This document shows, one piece after another, positions 16,126 to 24,571 of a stretch of 39,359 nt of DNA. A program made the position numbers and the translations under genes. The stretch spans positions 24,588 to 63,946 of the forward strand of contig JAJYJM010000008.1 of assembly GCA_021789495.1 (NCBI GenBank). The letters are read 5' to 3'. Every line of letters starts with the position of its first letter. Position 1 is the first letter of the stretch. The stretch comes from Nitrospirota bacterium (GTDB lineage Bacteria > Nitrospirota > JACRHJ01). The notes beneath the pieces are model-generated. The model did no database searches and was not told where the DNA came from. It saw nothing but the letters and a program-made list of their open reading frames with translations.

Positions 16126-18111
16126 CTACCATTTTTTGGTCGCCAGCATCATTACCGTCTGTGCCGTGCCGTTCTGGGGCCCGTCCTGGGGCTTGTTCTT
16201 GAAATCGACGAAATTGTTTATTCCGTAAGTAGCCGATAACCCCCAGCCCTTGTGCAGGGCATATTTCGCCGTGATGCTGCCGCCGGTTTCCCTGTCGGCC
16301 AGGTCGGCAAGCTCGCCAATCCCTGCGGTGCTGCCTGCGCTGCCAGTCTCGACAATTCTGAATACACCCTTGCTGAAGCTCTGGTGAAACTCCGCATCCA
16401 GCGTGAGCGGAATGACGGCAAAGACATAATCGCCGGAGACTGAGTAGACGTGGGACTGGTCGTCATACGGCGCAAGCTCCTCCGAAAGCGACACCACCGT
16501 GAGCGGCGGGGGCTGAAGAATGATTTCCCTCTTCATGTTGTACCGGAAGTAGTCGTAGTTCACGGACATCGTGAACGGCCCGCCGGGAGTCCATATCAGG
16601 CCGACGCCGGGGTTGTTGTAGTCGGAGTGCATATCGGAGGTGTTGTTGTCGTTCACGGTGAGCCTGTAATGCAGGTTCGCGCTTAATGCCGACATCGGGA
16701 TAATGTTCACGTCCGCACGCGCCTTGTAGGAATTCTTCGGGTTTACCGGGTATGCGGGCTCTCCGGTATAGGTATATTCCACGCCGCCCCTGAAGTTTAT
16801 CCATCGGGCCGGGTCGGAGGTTACCCCGGCGGTTACTTTATGGATGTTCTGCTGGGATGGTATGCTCTGGAACGGGATTATCGGAGCACTGGTGCCCGGG
16901 GATACGATCGCATTCCATGCATCGACATTGTATCGCTGGAGGTTCTCATAGGAGTATTCGGCGTTGAATGCGAGCACGGTAATCGGGTTATAGCGGACGG
17001 ACACCTCGGCCCTGTTCGATCTGTAGCTTATCGGATTTGTCGGGGTAACGGTAGGTGTCAAGCTGCCTGTCCCCGCCGGGACGGCCTCGACGGTCTCGTC
17101 CGTCCAGTTGCCGCGGTAGCGTATCGCCACCGTCAGGCCGTTCGCGGGTATCAGAGTAACGTCGCCGTATGCCCTGCGGTATTTAAGGTCGGCCTCCGAG
17201 TGTTCGTTCCTGCGCTCGCCGTTTATGAACGTGCTGTCGGCCACTATCCTCCCGGTATAGTCCGTATGCAGTTTAACGGTATCGAGGTTGTCGTCGTATT
17301 GCGGCACATGGCTTGGATAAAGACCGCTCTCAAGGATTGGGATTTCCACTTCTCCGTGCGGGTCGAACGTCTTCGCCGTATGGCTGTATTCCGCCTCCAC
17401 CGGGCCGAAATGGCCGTTTATCCCCACGTTCAGTTTCGTGGTTACCCAGTCTATATCCCTGGAGAGGGACTCTTTCGCATGTAGCGTCTGAGACACGTCG
17501 AAGAACCTCGCCTGGATAGTCCCTTCCTTCTCGAAGTGCCGCATGTTCACAAAGACGTGATACGGCCTGTCCGGCCATTTCAGCACCAGGGACAGCCTGT
17601 TGTCCCGGTCGTCCGTAAAATAATTGTCACCAATATCCGTGTCGCGAGGCGCCCCTAACGGGTGCAGGCCGCCCGGTATGGGGCCTCCTATCAGGCCGTA
17701 GTGGTTGTAGTTGCGCCAGAGCGCCCACCCGGTATAATCGACCTTTACCATGTCTTTGTATGCGAAGGAAAGATCCGCATCCCAGCTGTTTGGATTCACC
17801 CATTCGAGGTTCGCCTCCCACCTCGTGGGCAGAGGAACATAAACCACATTGAATCCGCCCACTACGGAGCCGTATGGATATTCATATTCGGCGGCCTTCC
17901 TCGAGCCTTGCAGGTCGAAGAAATTATAGCCCAGCCATGCGTTGCCCTCCGACGGCATTGAGTAATCCGTGTTCCCCTGCGCGCCGCCGTCGGTCACGGT
18001 CTGCCCTCCATCCGGCGCGGGTTGACCCGCCGCCGCATTTTCATCCGCAAATGCCCTGCCGCCCGTGAGAACGGCCATGAGGACCAGCAGGGCGATCAAT
18101 ATGTTCTTCAT
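16126..18111 (-). CDS. Outer-membrane beta-barrel of MtrB/PioB type (cytochrome conduit porin)
   Basis: A 661-residue exported beta-barrel with a signal peptide at ~1-22 ending 'GGRAFA'. Many alternating hydrophobic strands follow, and the protein ends in an aromatic residue ('LATKKW'), typical of outer-membrane barrels. Strand patterns such as 'DIDWVTTKLNVGINGHFGPV' and 'EAEYSHTAKTFD' resemble MtrB/PioB-family porins, which sheath a periplasmic decahaem cytochrome to carry electrons across the outer membrane. The adjacent decahaem gene, 22 bp upstream, supports this. The start is ATG 18111, preceded by AAGGAGG. The frame is open to 18183, but that extension runs into the cytochrome gene. The N-terminal CxxC of some MtrB proteins is absent. 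Other large barrels cannot be fully excluded. Confidence 0.75.
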   Translation of the reverse strand: MKNILIALLVLMAVLTGGRAFADENAAAGQPAPDGGQTVTDGGAQGNTDYSMPSEGNAWLGYNFFDLQGSRKAAEYEYPYGSVVGGFNVVYVPLPTRWEANLEWVNPNSWDADLSFAYKDMVKVDYTGWALWRNYNHYGLIGGPIPGGLHPLGAPRDTDIGDNYFTDDRDNRLSLVLKWPDRPYHVFVNMRHFEKEGTIQARFFDVSQTLHAKESLSRDIDWVTTKLNVGINGHFGPVEAEYSHTAKTFDPHGEVEIPILESGLYPSHVPQYDDNLDTVKLHTDYTGRIVADSTFINGERRNEHSEADLKYRRAYGDVTLIPANGLTVAIRYRGNWTDETVEAVPAGTGSLTPTVTPTNPISYRSNRAEVSVRYNPITVLAFNAEYSYENLQRYNVDAWNAIVSPGTSAPIIPFQSIPSQQNIHKVTAGVTSDPARWINFRGGVEYTYTGEPAYPVNPKNSYKARADVNIIPMSALSANLHYRLTVNDNNTSDMHSDYNNPGVGLIWTPGGPFTMSVNYDYFRYNMKREIILQPPPLTVVSLSEELAPYDDQSHVYSVSGDYVFAVIPLTLDAEFHQSFSKGVFRIVETGSAGSTAGIGELADLADRETGGSITAKYALHKGWGLSATYGINNFVDFKNKPQDGPQNGTAQTVMMLATKKW

Positions 18112-18133
18112 ATAAAATCCCTCCTTTTGGTCC

Positions 18134-19108
18134 TTAGCGTGTGAATGCGCCGCCGTTACCCAGGTCCGGGGTATCGGAACCATGAATCTCGGTGTGGCAG
18201 TCCGTGCATATCGTGCGCGCCTGCTGATTAAGCTGGTCCGTCACGGGGTGCTGGGCCTCGTGGCACTGGTAGCACAGGTACGGCAGGCGCACTTTAAGCA
18301 GGTGCTGGTTCACCGAGCCGTGCGGGCGATGGCAGTTCAGGCAGTTCTCGGTGACGTCGCCGTGCTCGAAGGCGAACGGCCCGGCCTTCTCCGCGTGGCA
18401 GTTGCCGCAAAGCTCCTTCATGCTCCCGTCTTTCAGCATGTGCCTGTTGGGCGAACCCATCGGGTCGTGGCAATCAAGGCATGTGACCGCACCTTCGTTG
18501 ACGGGGTGATGGTTCGGAAGAGAGAACTGCGCCCTTATCTCCGGATGGCATTTGTAGCACAGAGCCACCACGTTCCTACGGCCAACTTTCAGGTCCACGC
18601 CCTTATGGACGTTATGGCAGTCGAAACACGACACTCCGGAGAGGTTGTGTATGCTCGTGTTCCAGTAATGCAGGCCGAAGGTGGCGTTCGCGGTATGGCA
18701 TTTAAGGCAGATGAGGGACTGCGCCTGCTTCGGGAGGCGCTTTAAGTCGATGAGCGTTGAGTAATCGCAGGTGCGTCTTCCGTTTATCACCCTGATATTA
18801 GCGATTGCAAGGCTTCCCGGGCCGTGGCAGGACTCGCAGTTAACAAGCGGCAGGCCGGAATCGGAGCTTAACTGCGACCCCATCGTCGATGCGTCGAACC
18901 ACTTCTTGAGCTGGTCGTGCGCATGGCACTTTGCAAGACATGCCTGGTCGCCCACGTAATTTGCGTCCAGTCTTCCAACTATCAGCTTTTCGTACTCGCT
19001 TACCGGTATTATCGGCTGGCTTTCCTGCATGCCGGCGCATCCCGCGACGGCGGCAACCGCCGCCAGGAATACGGCCAGCAATACGGCCTTTCCCCCTCCT
19101 CGGAACAT
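18134..19108 (-). CDS. Decahaem c-type cytochrome lipoprotein (DmsE/MtrA-like)
   Basis: A 324-residue exported cytochrome. I count nine CxxCH haem sites (CESCH, CLKCH, CFDCH, CYKCH, CLDCH, CGNCH, CLNCH, CYQCH, CTDCH) and one atypical CxxxCH near the N-terminus (C57-C61-H62), ten in total. The size and haem spacing fit DmsE/MtrA/PioA decahaem cytochromes, which move electrons across the periplasm into an MtrB porin, encoded next. The N-terminus carries a lipobox ('VAGC', C24), so it is probably a lipid-anchored variant, unlike soluble MtrA. ATG 19108 has AGGAGG upstream. A 72-bp gap separates it from the upstream cheW, the largest gap inside this operon, so an internal promoter is possible, although none is convincing. 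Confidence 0.92.
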   Translation of the reverse strand: MFRGGGKAVLLAVFLAAVAAVAGCAGMQESQPIIPVSEYEKLIVGRLDANYVGDQACLAKCHAHDQLKKWFDASTMGSQLSSDSGLPLVNCESCHGPGSLAIANIRVINGRRTCDYSTLIDLKRLPKQAQSLICLKCHTANATFGLHYWNTSIHNLSGVSCFDCHNVHKGVDLKVGRRNVVALCYKCHPEIRAQFSLPNHHPVNEGAVTCLDCHDPMGSPNRHMLKDGSMKELCGNCHAEKAGPFAFEHGDVTENCLNCHRPHGSVNQHLLKVRLPYLCYQCHEAQHPVTDQLNQQARTICTDCHTEIHGSDTPDLGNGGAFTR

Positions 19109-19180
19109 CCTGTTGGCCTCCTTTTTGTCCTTAGAGCTAGTTAAAAGCTGAAAAACTCTTGCCTGCCTGTAAAGCTTCCC

Positions 19181-20104
19181 TTAAGCCGCCAGCGCCCTGG
19201 ACGTCTTTATTAAAATAAGCAGCCTGTTCCCGCCGTCATCCGCCCTTCCGACGCCTTCGATAAACTCCGCCTCGTTCCCGCTTATAACCGACGGAGGCGG
19301 CTCCATGCCTTCTCTTGACATGAAACTGACGCCCGTTATACTGTCAACCACCATCCCGCTTAAAGAAAAACCGCCATCCGAAACGACTATAATCCTCGCC
19401 TGGCGGGACGGCTTGAACTCTCCAAGGCCCAGGCGTTTTTTCACGTCGAAAACCGGCAGGATTACGCCCCGAAGCGAGATTATGCCGATTATATGCTCCG
19501 GCGCGCGCGGCACCTTCGTGGGTTTTCTCCACCTGATTATCTCCCTTGCCTCTTCCATCTTAAGCGCGTATTCCTCGCCCGCGAGCATGAACGACAGAAG
19601 CTCAAGCCTATCCGGAAACGCGGGCGACAAGGCATCCGCCACGGGCGCAGAAACGGCCTTTTCCGTCCCCGGCGAATCTCCCGGTACCGTTTTAATGTCC
19701 GCCTCGAACGCGGCGCCTGGTCGACCTGCCGGCTCTTGAACGGAGGTATCGCATGGCTTTTCGACCGGCCCCTCAACGGATGCGGAGCCTGGAATTTCCT
19801 CTTCGTTATAACCCTCCCCGACCGGGGAAACTTCAGGCCGGGTGGAGGCTTCTTCCGTCTGCGCAGGAATGGTTACCGAATCTTTTATACCCTCCGCATG
19901 AGGCCCGGCGTCAGCCGTTTTTCTCCGCGATGCCTTCTTTTTCCGGGGAACTCCCGACCGCCCTTTACGCTCCTTCGCAGGCTGCTCCGCCAACTCCGGG
20001 GCAGGCGCATCGCCTGAAATCTCTCCTGCCGCCGGTTGGCCGGCCTTGGCCGCTTTGGCCTCTTTCGCCTCCCTGGCTTTTTTCCTTATCTCCAGTAAAT
20101 CCAT
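19181..20104 (-). CDS. CheW-domain protein with long disordered N-terminus
   Basis: A 307-residue coupling protein. Residues ~1-165 are rich in Ala, Glu, Pro, Lys and Gly with no recognisable fold and are probably disordered. The start is strongly charged ('MDLLEIRKKAREAKEAKAAK'), and a basic stretch 'PRKKKASRRK' lies near residue 55. Residues ~168-307 are a CheW domain ('LELLSFMLAGEEYALKMEEA', 'HIIGIISLRGVILPVFDVKK', 'SGMVVDSITGV'). It lies between the ExeA-like ATPase (11 bp) and the decahaem gene (72 bp). A long flexible tail on a coupler could tether the array to another protein or to DNA, and the neighbouring ATPase is an obvious candidate (inference). Confidence 0.9.
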   Translation of the reverse strand: MDLLEIRKKAREAKEAKAAKAGQPAAGEISGDAPAPELAEQPAKERKGRSGVPRKKKASRRKTADAGPHAEGIKDSVTIPAQTEEASTRPEVSPVGEGYNEEEIPGSASVEGPVEKPCDTSVQEPAGRPGAAFEADIKTVPGDSPGTEKAVSAPVADALSPAFPDRLELLSFMLAGEEYALKMEEAREIIRWRKPTKVPRAPEHIIGIISLRGVILPVFDVKKRLGLGEFKPSRQARIIVVSDGGFSLSGMVVDSITGVSFMSREGMEPPPSVISGNEAEFIEGVGRADDGGNRLLILIKTSRALAA

Positions 20105-20115
20105 ACTGTTAACCC

Positions 20116-20922
20116 TTATCCGAGAAACCCGAGGTCTCTTACGGCGTCCTCGACAAGCCCCGCGCCGACCATGCTCTCTCCCGCGCCGAAACCGGCAAGA
20201 AGCGCGCCCGTGGCTATGGTATTTATGAGCCTCGGCACACCACCGGAGCGGGCATGTATAAGCTCGATCGCCTTCTCGTCGAAAATCTTTTCGCCCCTGC
20301 CCGCCACCTTAAGGCGATGCGCCAGGTAAAGCGCTGTCTCCCGGGCCGTAAGCGGCGGAAGATGATATGCTATGCCTATCCTCTGCGTGAGCGCCCTGTA
20401 TGCCGGACGCTTCAGCCTGTCCTTTATCTCCGTCTGGCCGACAAGCACAAGCGAGAGCAGGTTCGTGTCGTCGAGCTGGTAGTTGGTGAGGAGTCTTATC
20501 TCCTCGAACGTGTCCTTGCCCGGTATCAGCTGCGCCTCGTCTATTATAATTACGGGGCACTGCCCTCTCTCGTGGAACTGGTACAAAAAGGAATTTATCT
20601 GCTCCACGAGGTCTGCCTTGTAGTGCATCGGCTTCTCGGCGCCGAGCTTCTTCGCCAGCGCCCGGAGGAACTGCGCCGGGGAGAGCCTCGGGTTCGTAAT
20701 GAGCACGGGCTTGAAAGAGCTGTCCAGGGAATCTATCAGGGCGCGCGTAAGGGTGGTCTTGCCGGAGCCGACTTCGCCCGTCAGGAGCGCCACCTCCCGC
20801 TCCTCCACGGCGTACTGAAGCCTCGCCAGCGCCTCGGCGTGAGAGCGGCTCATGTACATGAAAGCCGGGTCGGGTGTCTTGGAGAAACATCTCGTTTTCA
20901 GTCCGTAAAACTCTTCGTACAT
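20116..20922 (-). CDS. ExeA/GspA-like AAA ATPase
   Basis: A 268-residue cytosolic ATPase. It has Walker A 'GEVGSGKTT' (residues 49-57), Walker B 'VIIIDEAQ' (~124-131) and the family opening 'YGLKTRCFSKTPDPAFMYMS'. The C-terminal lid contains 'RSGGVPRLINTIATGALLAG'. This is the ATPase module of the ExeA/GspA type, found in type II secretion and in other ATPases such as transposition factors of the TniB class. The peptidoglycan-binding domain of full-length ExeA is absent and there is no membrane segment. It sits 6 bp after cheA and 11 bp before a cheW, so it probably serves the chemosensory array (positioning or output), which is unusual. No secretion or transposon gene is nearby. Confidence 0.88.
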   Translation of the reverse strand: MYEEFYGLKTRCFSKTPDPAFMYMSRSHAEALARLQYAVEEREVALLTGEVGSGKTTLTRALIDSLDSSFKPVLITNPRLSPAQFLRALAKKLGAEKPMHYKADLVEQINSFLYQFHERGQCPVIIIDEAQLIPGKDTFEEIRLLTNYQLDDTNLLSLVLVGQTEIKDRLKRPAYRALTQRIGIAYHLPPLTARETALYLAHRLKVAGRGEKIFDEKAIELIHARSGGVPRLINTIATGALLAGFGAGESMVGAGLVEDAVRDLGFLG

Positions 20923-20928
20923 AATCCT

Positions 20929-22911
20929 TTAGCGCATCTGCCTTTTCTTGGTCGATTCGTTTATAAGGGATTCAAGGTCCAGAACGAGCACAACCTCGTT
21001 GTCGCCAAGCTCCGTCGCCCCGGCAATGCCCGGCAGGTCCTTCAGCTTCTCACCCAGGCTCTTTATTACCACCTCCTGCTGACCGAGGAGCCTGTCCACC
21101 ACGAAACCTATCCTGCGTTCCGCTAGCCCCGCCACGACGACATAAATAAACTCCTGGTCTTCTTTCTTCGGAAACCGGAATACCTCGTCGAGTCTTAGAA
21201 GCGGCAAGGTCTCGCCCCTGAGCGTTATCACCTCGCGCCGCTCGACCGAGTTCACCTTCTCCGGTTCGAGCATCAGCGTCTCGGACACAGCCGAGAGCGG
21301 CATTGCGAATTTCTCCCCGCCGGACTCCACCATCAGCCCCTTTATTATCGCGAGGGTGATGGGCAGGGTTATGGTGATATTGGTGCCCCTGCCGATTTCT
21401 GTGTCGATGTCTATGATGCCGGAGAGTTTTGCGACGTTCCGCTTGACCACGTCCATGCCTACGCCGCGCCCGGAAACCTCGCTGACCTCCTCTTTCGTCG
21501 AGAAGCCCGGCAGGAATATAAGGTCGAGCATCTCTCGCCTTGTCAGCGTCTCGGAAGGCTCGGCAAGTCCCTTCTCGACGGCCTTGCGCCAGACCCTTTC
21601 CGGGTCTATGCCGCCGCCGTCGTCCTCGACTGATATGGCGACCCTGTTCCCCTTGGGGTATGCGTCCAGGCGTATCTTTCCGCGCGGAGGCTTGCCTCGC
21701 CTGGCCCTTTCCTCCGGAGGCTCTATGCCGTGGTCGATGGCGTTTCTTATCAGGTGCATCAGAGGGTCGGAGATTTCCTCTATCACGAGTTTGTCGAGCT
21801 CCGTGTCCTCGCCGAACATCTCCATTCGTATGTCCTTGCCCACCTCTGAAGAGTATTTCCTTACCGCCTGCGAGAGCCTGGTGAATATCTGGCCGACGGG
21901 GACCATGCGGGCTTCGATGACCCCCTCCTGAAGCTCGGAAAGCTTCCTCTCAAGCCCGCGCGAGGCTTTGTACAGGTCTATTGCCAGCCCCTGGAATCCC
22001 TGCACGGCCCGAAGATCCTTCGAGAGCCGGGTAATGACGTTCTTGGAGAGCACAAGCTCTCCGACTATGTTCATTATCCTGTCAAGACGGGAGATGTCCA
22101 CCCGGATAGTCCTGGACAGACTCCGCACCGTCTTCGATTCCGGCTCCGCCTTCTTCTGGACCGCCTTGTACTTGATTACCGAGACTACGACGTCCGGCCC
22201 GGACAGCTCCGAAATAAATTTTTCGACCGACTCCTTTGTCCCGACAAGTATATTGAACTCTATGCCTGCCTCCGGGCCCGTTCCGGTAGTGGGCAGCGTG
22301 CTGATTATCTCGCCCATCACCTTCAGCCGGTCGTTAAGCGATGTCAGGTCTTTGTCGAAGCTCGCAAGGTCGAACCGGGCCTTTACAAGGAGTATGGAAT
22401 GTTTGGCCTTGACGTTCTCCCGGAGGCGATGCTCCTCATACTCGGTCAGGACCTTCAGTATCTGGGCGTCTATCTCTATCTCGTCCGTGAGGTCCTTTGA
22501 ATCCAGGCCATGCCCCTTGGATAGCGCGTCCTCTATCATGGAGGATATGTCGGCGTAATCCGAGCGCTCGGCCCCGCCCCGGCTTATGTCCTCGGAGAGT
22601 ATCTTAAGCCTGTCCAGCGCGGCGAATATTACGGAGGTCATTTCATGGGAGATGGGCAGCTTGCCCAGGCGTAGGGCGTCGAGGAGGGATTCGAGCTGGT
22701 GGGAGAGCTGCGAGATGCCCTCAAAACCGAACATGCCGGAGAGGCCTTTCAAGGAATGGACGCCGCGGAATATCGCGTTGACGACATCCGGGTCAACCTC
22801 TCCGGACTCGGTCATTTCGTCCATGCGGGTAAGGTGCTGGCCAAGGTCTTCGAGGATGTCCTCGCTCTCGGCCAGGAACTCGCCCCTGGACTTGTCGTCC
22901 TTTCCTGCCAT
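20929..22911 (-). CDS. cheA: CheA chemotaxis histidine kinase
   Basis: The central kinase of the chemosensory array, which passes phosphate to CheY and CheB. In order along 660 residues: an HPt domain with phospho-acceptor H52 ('GVHSLKG'), a P2-like middle domain (~170-250), dimerisation helices (~262-335, 'ISRLDRIMNIVGELVLSKN'), an ATPase domain with N-box 'HLIRNAIDHGIEPPEE' (~386-401), G1 'DDGGGIDPERV' (~430-440) and G2 'GRGVGMDVV' (~481-489), and a C-terminal CheW-like domain (~525-655). All catalytic elements are intact and there is no fused receiver. GTAGGAGGA precedes ATG 22911. It follows cheY by 12 bp. Confidence 0.97.
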   Translation of the reverse strand: MAGKDDKSRGEFLAESEDILEDLGQHLTRMDEMTESGEVDPDVVNAIFRGVHSLKGLSGMFGFEGISQLSHQLESLLDALRLGKLPISHEMTSVIFAALDRLKILSEDISRGGAERSDYADISSMIEDALSKGHGLDSKDLTDEIEIDAQILKVLTEYEEHRLRENVKAKHSILLVKARFDLASFDKDLTSLNDRLKVMGEIISTLPTTGTGPEAGIEFNILVGTKESVEKFISELSGPDVVVSVIKYKAVQKKAEPESKTVRSLSRTIRVDISRLDRIMNIVGELVLSKNVITRLSKDLRAVQGFQGLAIDLYKASRGLERKLSELQEGVIEARMVPVGQIFTRLSQAVRKYSSEVGKDIRMEMFGEDTELDKLVIEEISDPLMHLIRNAIDHGIEPPEERARRGKPPRGKIRLDAYPKGNRVAISVEDDGGGIDPERVWRKAVEKGLAEPSETLTRREMLDLIFLPGFSTKEEVSEVSGRGVGMDVVKRNVAKLSGIIDIDTEIGRGTNITITLPITLAIIKGLMVESGGEKFAMPLSAVSETLMLEPEKVNSVERREVITLRGETLPLLRLDEVFRFPKKEDQEFIYVVVAGLAERRIGFVVDRLLGQQEVVIKSLGEKLKDLPGIAGATELGDNEVVLVLDLESLINESTKKRQMR

Positions 22912-22923
22912 CCGGAAATCCTC

Positions 22924-23292
22924 CTACCCAAGCACTTCCTTTACAAGTTCCTGAAGCTCGTTCCCCTTGAACGGCTTTATGATATAACCGGATGCGCCAA
23001 GCTTCAGGCCGCGCTCCATGTCCTCGTCGCTCCGCTCCGTGCTGACAATGATGAGCGGAATGTCCTTGTAGTCCGGATGTCCCTTAACGAAGCTTATCAG
23101 TTCCAGTCCGTTAATGTCGGGCATGTTGATGTCCGTAATGATAAGGTCATACTTTCGCGCGGGAAGGTTCTTCAGGGCGTCGAAACCGTTCGCGGCCTCA
23201 AACGTCGAAAAACCGGGCATCTGCTCTACGGTTGCCCGGATAAGCCCCCTCATGGCCCTGGAATCTTCCACTATCAGGACGGAATACGACAT
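22924..23292 (-). CDS. CheY-like response regulator (promoter-proximal)
   Basis: A 122-residue stand-alone receiver with E9/D10, phospho-acceptor D54 ('IITDINMP'), S84/T85 and K106 ('YIIKP'). Its ATG overlaps the stop codon of the upstream DUF4388 gene by one base (TAATG), and cheA starts 12 bp later, so it is the cognate receiver by position. It is similar in size and layout to the distal receiver at 6556-6930 but clearly not a recent duplicate, since the helices differ. No FliM-binding prediction can be made, and no flagellar genes are present in the window. Confidence 0.94.
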   Translation of the reverse strand: MSYSVLIVEDSRAMRGLIRATVEQMPGFSTFEAANGFDALKNLPARKYDLIITDINMPDINGLELISFVKGHPDYKDIPLIIVSTERSDEDMERGLKLGASGYIIKPFKGNELQELVKEVLG

Positions 23293-24539
23293 TACGGCTG
23301 TTTCCTCCCGCTCTCCGCCTGTTTTGTTCCGGGATGAACGCGTCCTGCCGACATCTGTTTTTCGAGTTCCGAAATCTTACGCTCAAGAAGCGCCTTTTCC
23401 ATGGCAAGACCCGCCTGGTGCACGAATATTTCCAGGCCGGAAATGCCGGGGATAGGCCTGCCGTCCGGGAGGTTGTCGCCGTACAGGATTGCCGCGACCC
23501 TCCCGTTGCTTATCATCGGCACCAGGAAATACCCTTTCGGTTCCCCGCCCAGCTCTTTCATAAGATACATATCCCAGGCGCTGTCCGTGAAGCAGCCTAT
23601 CTTTGTCCGCTTGTCGCGGATGACTTCCGAGAAGATGGACGACTCCTTCACCGGGACCCGTATCTTCCTGACGCGCCTGTCGGGGGACTCGTCCGGGAAT
23701 TCCATCCCGAACTGCCCAAGCCCGCGTATCTCGTCCCTCGTAACCATAAAAAGCACCGCCCGGCTTACAAGCTCGCTCGCATACCTGAGTATCAGGAGCG
23801 TTATCTCCGCAGTGGCCGAAGGGAATCTCAGTTCCTCAAACATGGACTTAAGCTGGTTAAGCTCTCTGTCCTTATCCGTCGCGGCCTTTTCCTCCGGTGA
23901 CGGAACCGAAGGCGCAACCCCCTGCTCCTGAAGAAACTGCGCAAACTCGGAGACCTTTGTCTTGTCTTCGGGCTCCTGGCGGGGTTCGCCGCCCGCGTGC
24001 AAGGACGGCTTTCCCTTTTTCCCCCGCTTCCTCTCGTCCAGAACGCGGGCGCTCTCCATGAGGAGATACTCCGGGTTCAGGCCGGCCTTGAGCAGAAAAT
24101 CCTGCGTCACGACTTCTATCTTGTCGGATACCGAGACAGAGCCCAGGTCGAAGTTGAAGAACCCGTCCTCCCACGCCAGCAGGGAGTAGACCATGCTCTC
24201 TATCTGCTCCCTTATCGTCTCTTCCAGCACCTCCTGGGAAATCGCGCCCGTCTCCACGAGTATCTGGCCCAGACGCTTGACGCCCTTCACGTTCTTCTGA
24301 ACGTTAAGCGCGCGCGCCAGGCTGTCTTCCGAGATATATCCTTTCGAGATAAGGATATTACCAAGCGTGTCGCGGATGTCGTCCGTCGCCGCCTGAATTA
24401 TCTGCCCGTTTTTAAAAACTACAACGGCGGAACCCTTCGTCTTGTTCTTAAGGATAAGGGTTCCTGTTTTTTTGCTAAGGCTTATAATCTGGAAGATATC
24501 TGCAAGCGCCAGGTCCTCCAGACGTCCAACAAGGCTCAT
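23292..24539 (-). CDS. DUF4388 (PATAN) protein with C-terminal GAF-like domain
   Basis: The first gene of the chemosensory operon, 415 residues, cytosolic. Residues ~1-150 match the DUF4388/PATAN domain ('LEDLALADIFQIISLSKKTG', 'LILKNKTKGSAVVVFKNGQI', 'IRDTLGNILISKGYISEDSL'), a domain that in cyanobacterial and deltaproteobacterial proteins mediates two-component contacts. A charged linker (~175-225) follows, then a GAF-like region (~235-395, 'ASELVSRAVLFMVTRDEIRG', 'GYFLVPMISNGRVAAILYGD'). There is no catalytic domain. ATG 24539 has GGAGA six bases upstream, and a good promoter lies 26 bp further up. Likely an input or output adaptor for the CheA/CheY pair. Confidence 0.85.
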   Translation of the reverse strand: MSLVGRLEDLALADIFQIISLSKKTGTLILKNKTKGSAVVVFKNGQIIQAATDDIRDTLGNILISKGYISEDSLARALNVQKNVKGVKRLGQILVETGAISQEVLEETIREQIESMVYSLLAWEDGFFNFDLGSVSVSDKIEVVTQDFLLKAGLNPEYLLMESARVLDERKRGKKGKPSLHAGGEPRQEPEDKTKVSEFAQFLQEQGVAPSVPSPEEKAATDKDRELNQLKSMFEELRFPSATAEITLLILRYASELVSRAVLFMVTRDEIRGLGQFGMEFPDESPDRRVRKIRVPVKESSIFSEVIRDKRTKIGCFTDSAWDMYLMKELGGEPKGYFLVPMISNGRVAAILYGDNLPDGRPIPGISGLEIFVHQAGLAMEKALLERKISELEKQMSAGRVHPGTKQAESGRKQP

Positions 24540-24571
24540 TCTGTCTCCATCGGATTTTCCGAGTCCGCGCG

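Noticed and set aside
18112-18183. N-terminal extension of the MtrB-like porin frame to 18183
   Set aside because: It would overlap the cytochrome gene and hide a clear signal peptide. ATG 18111 has a strong AAGGAGG site.
19109-19180. An internal promoter before the decahaem gene
   Set aside because: A TTTACA-like -35 can be found, but no acceptable -10 follows at 16-18 bp, so it is not listed as a feature.
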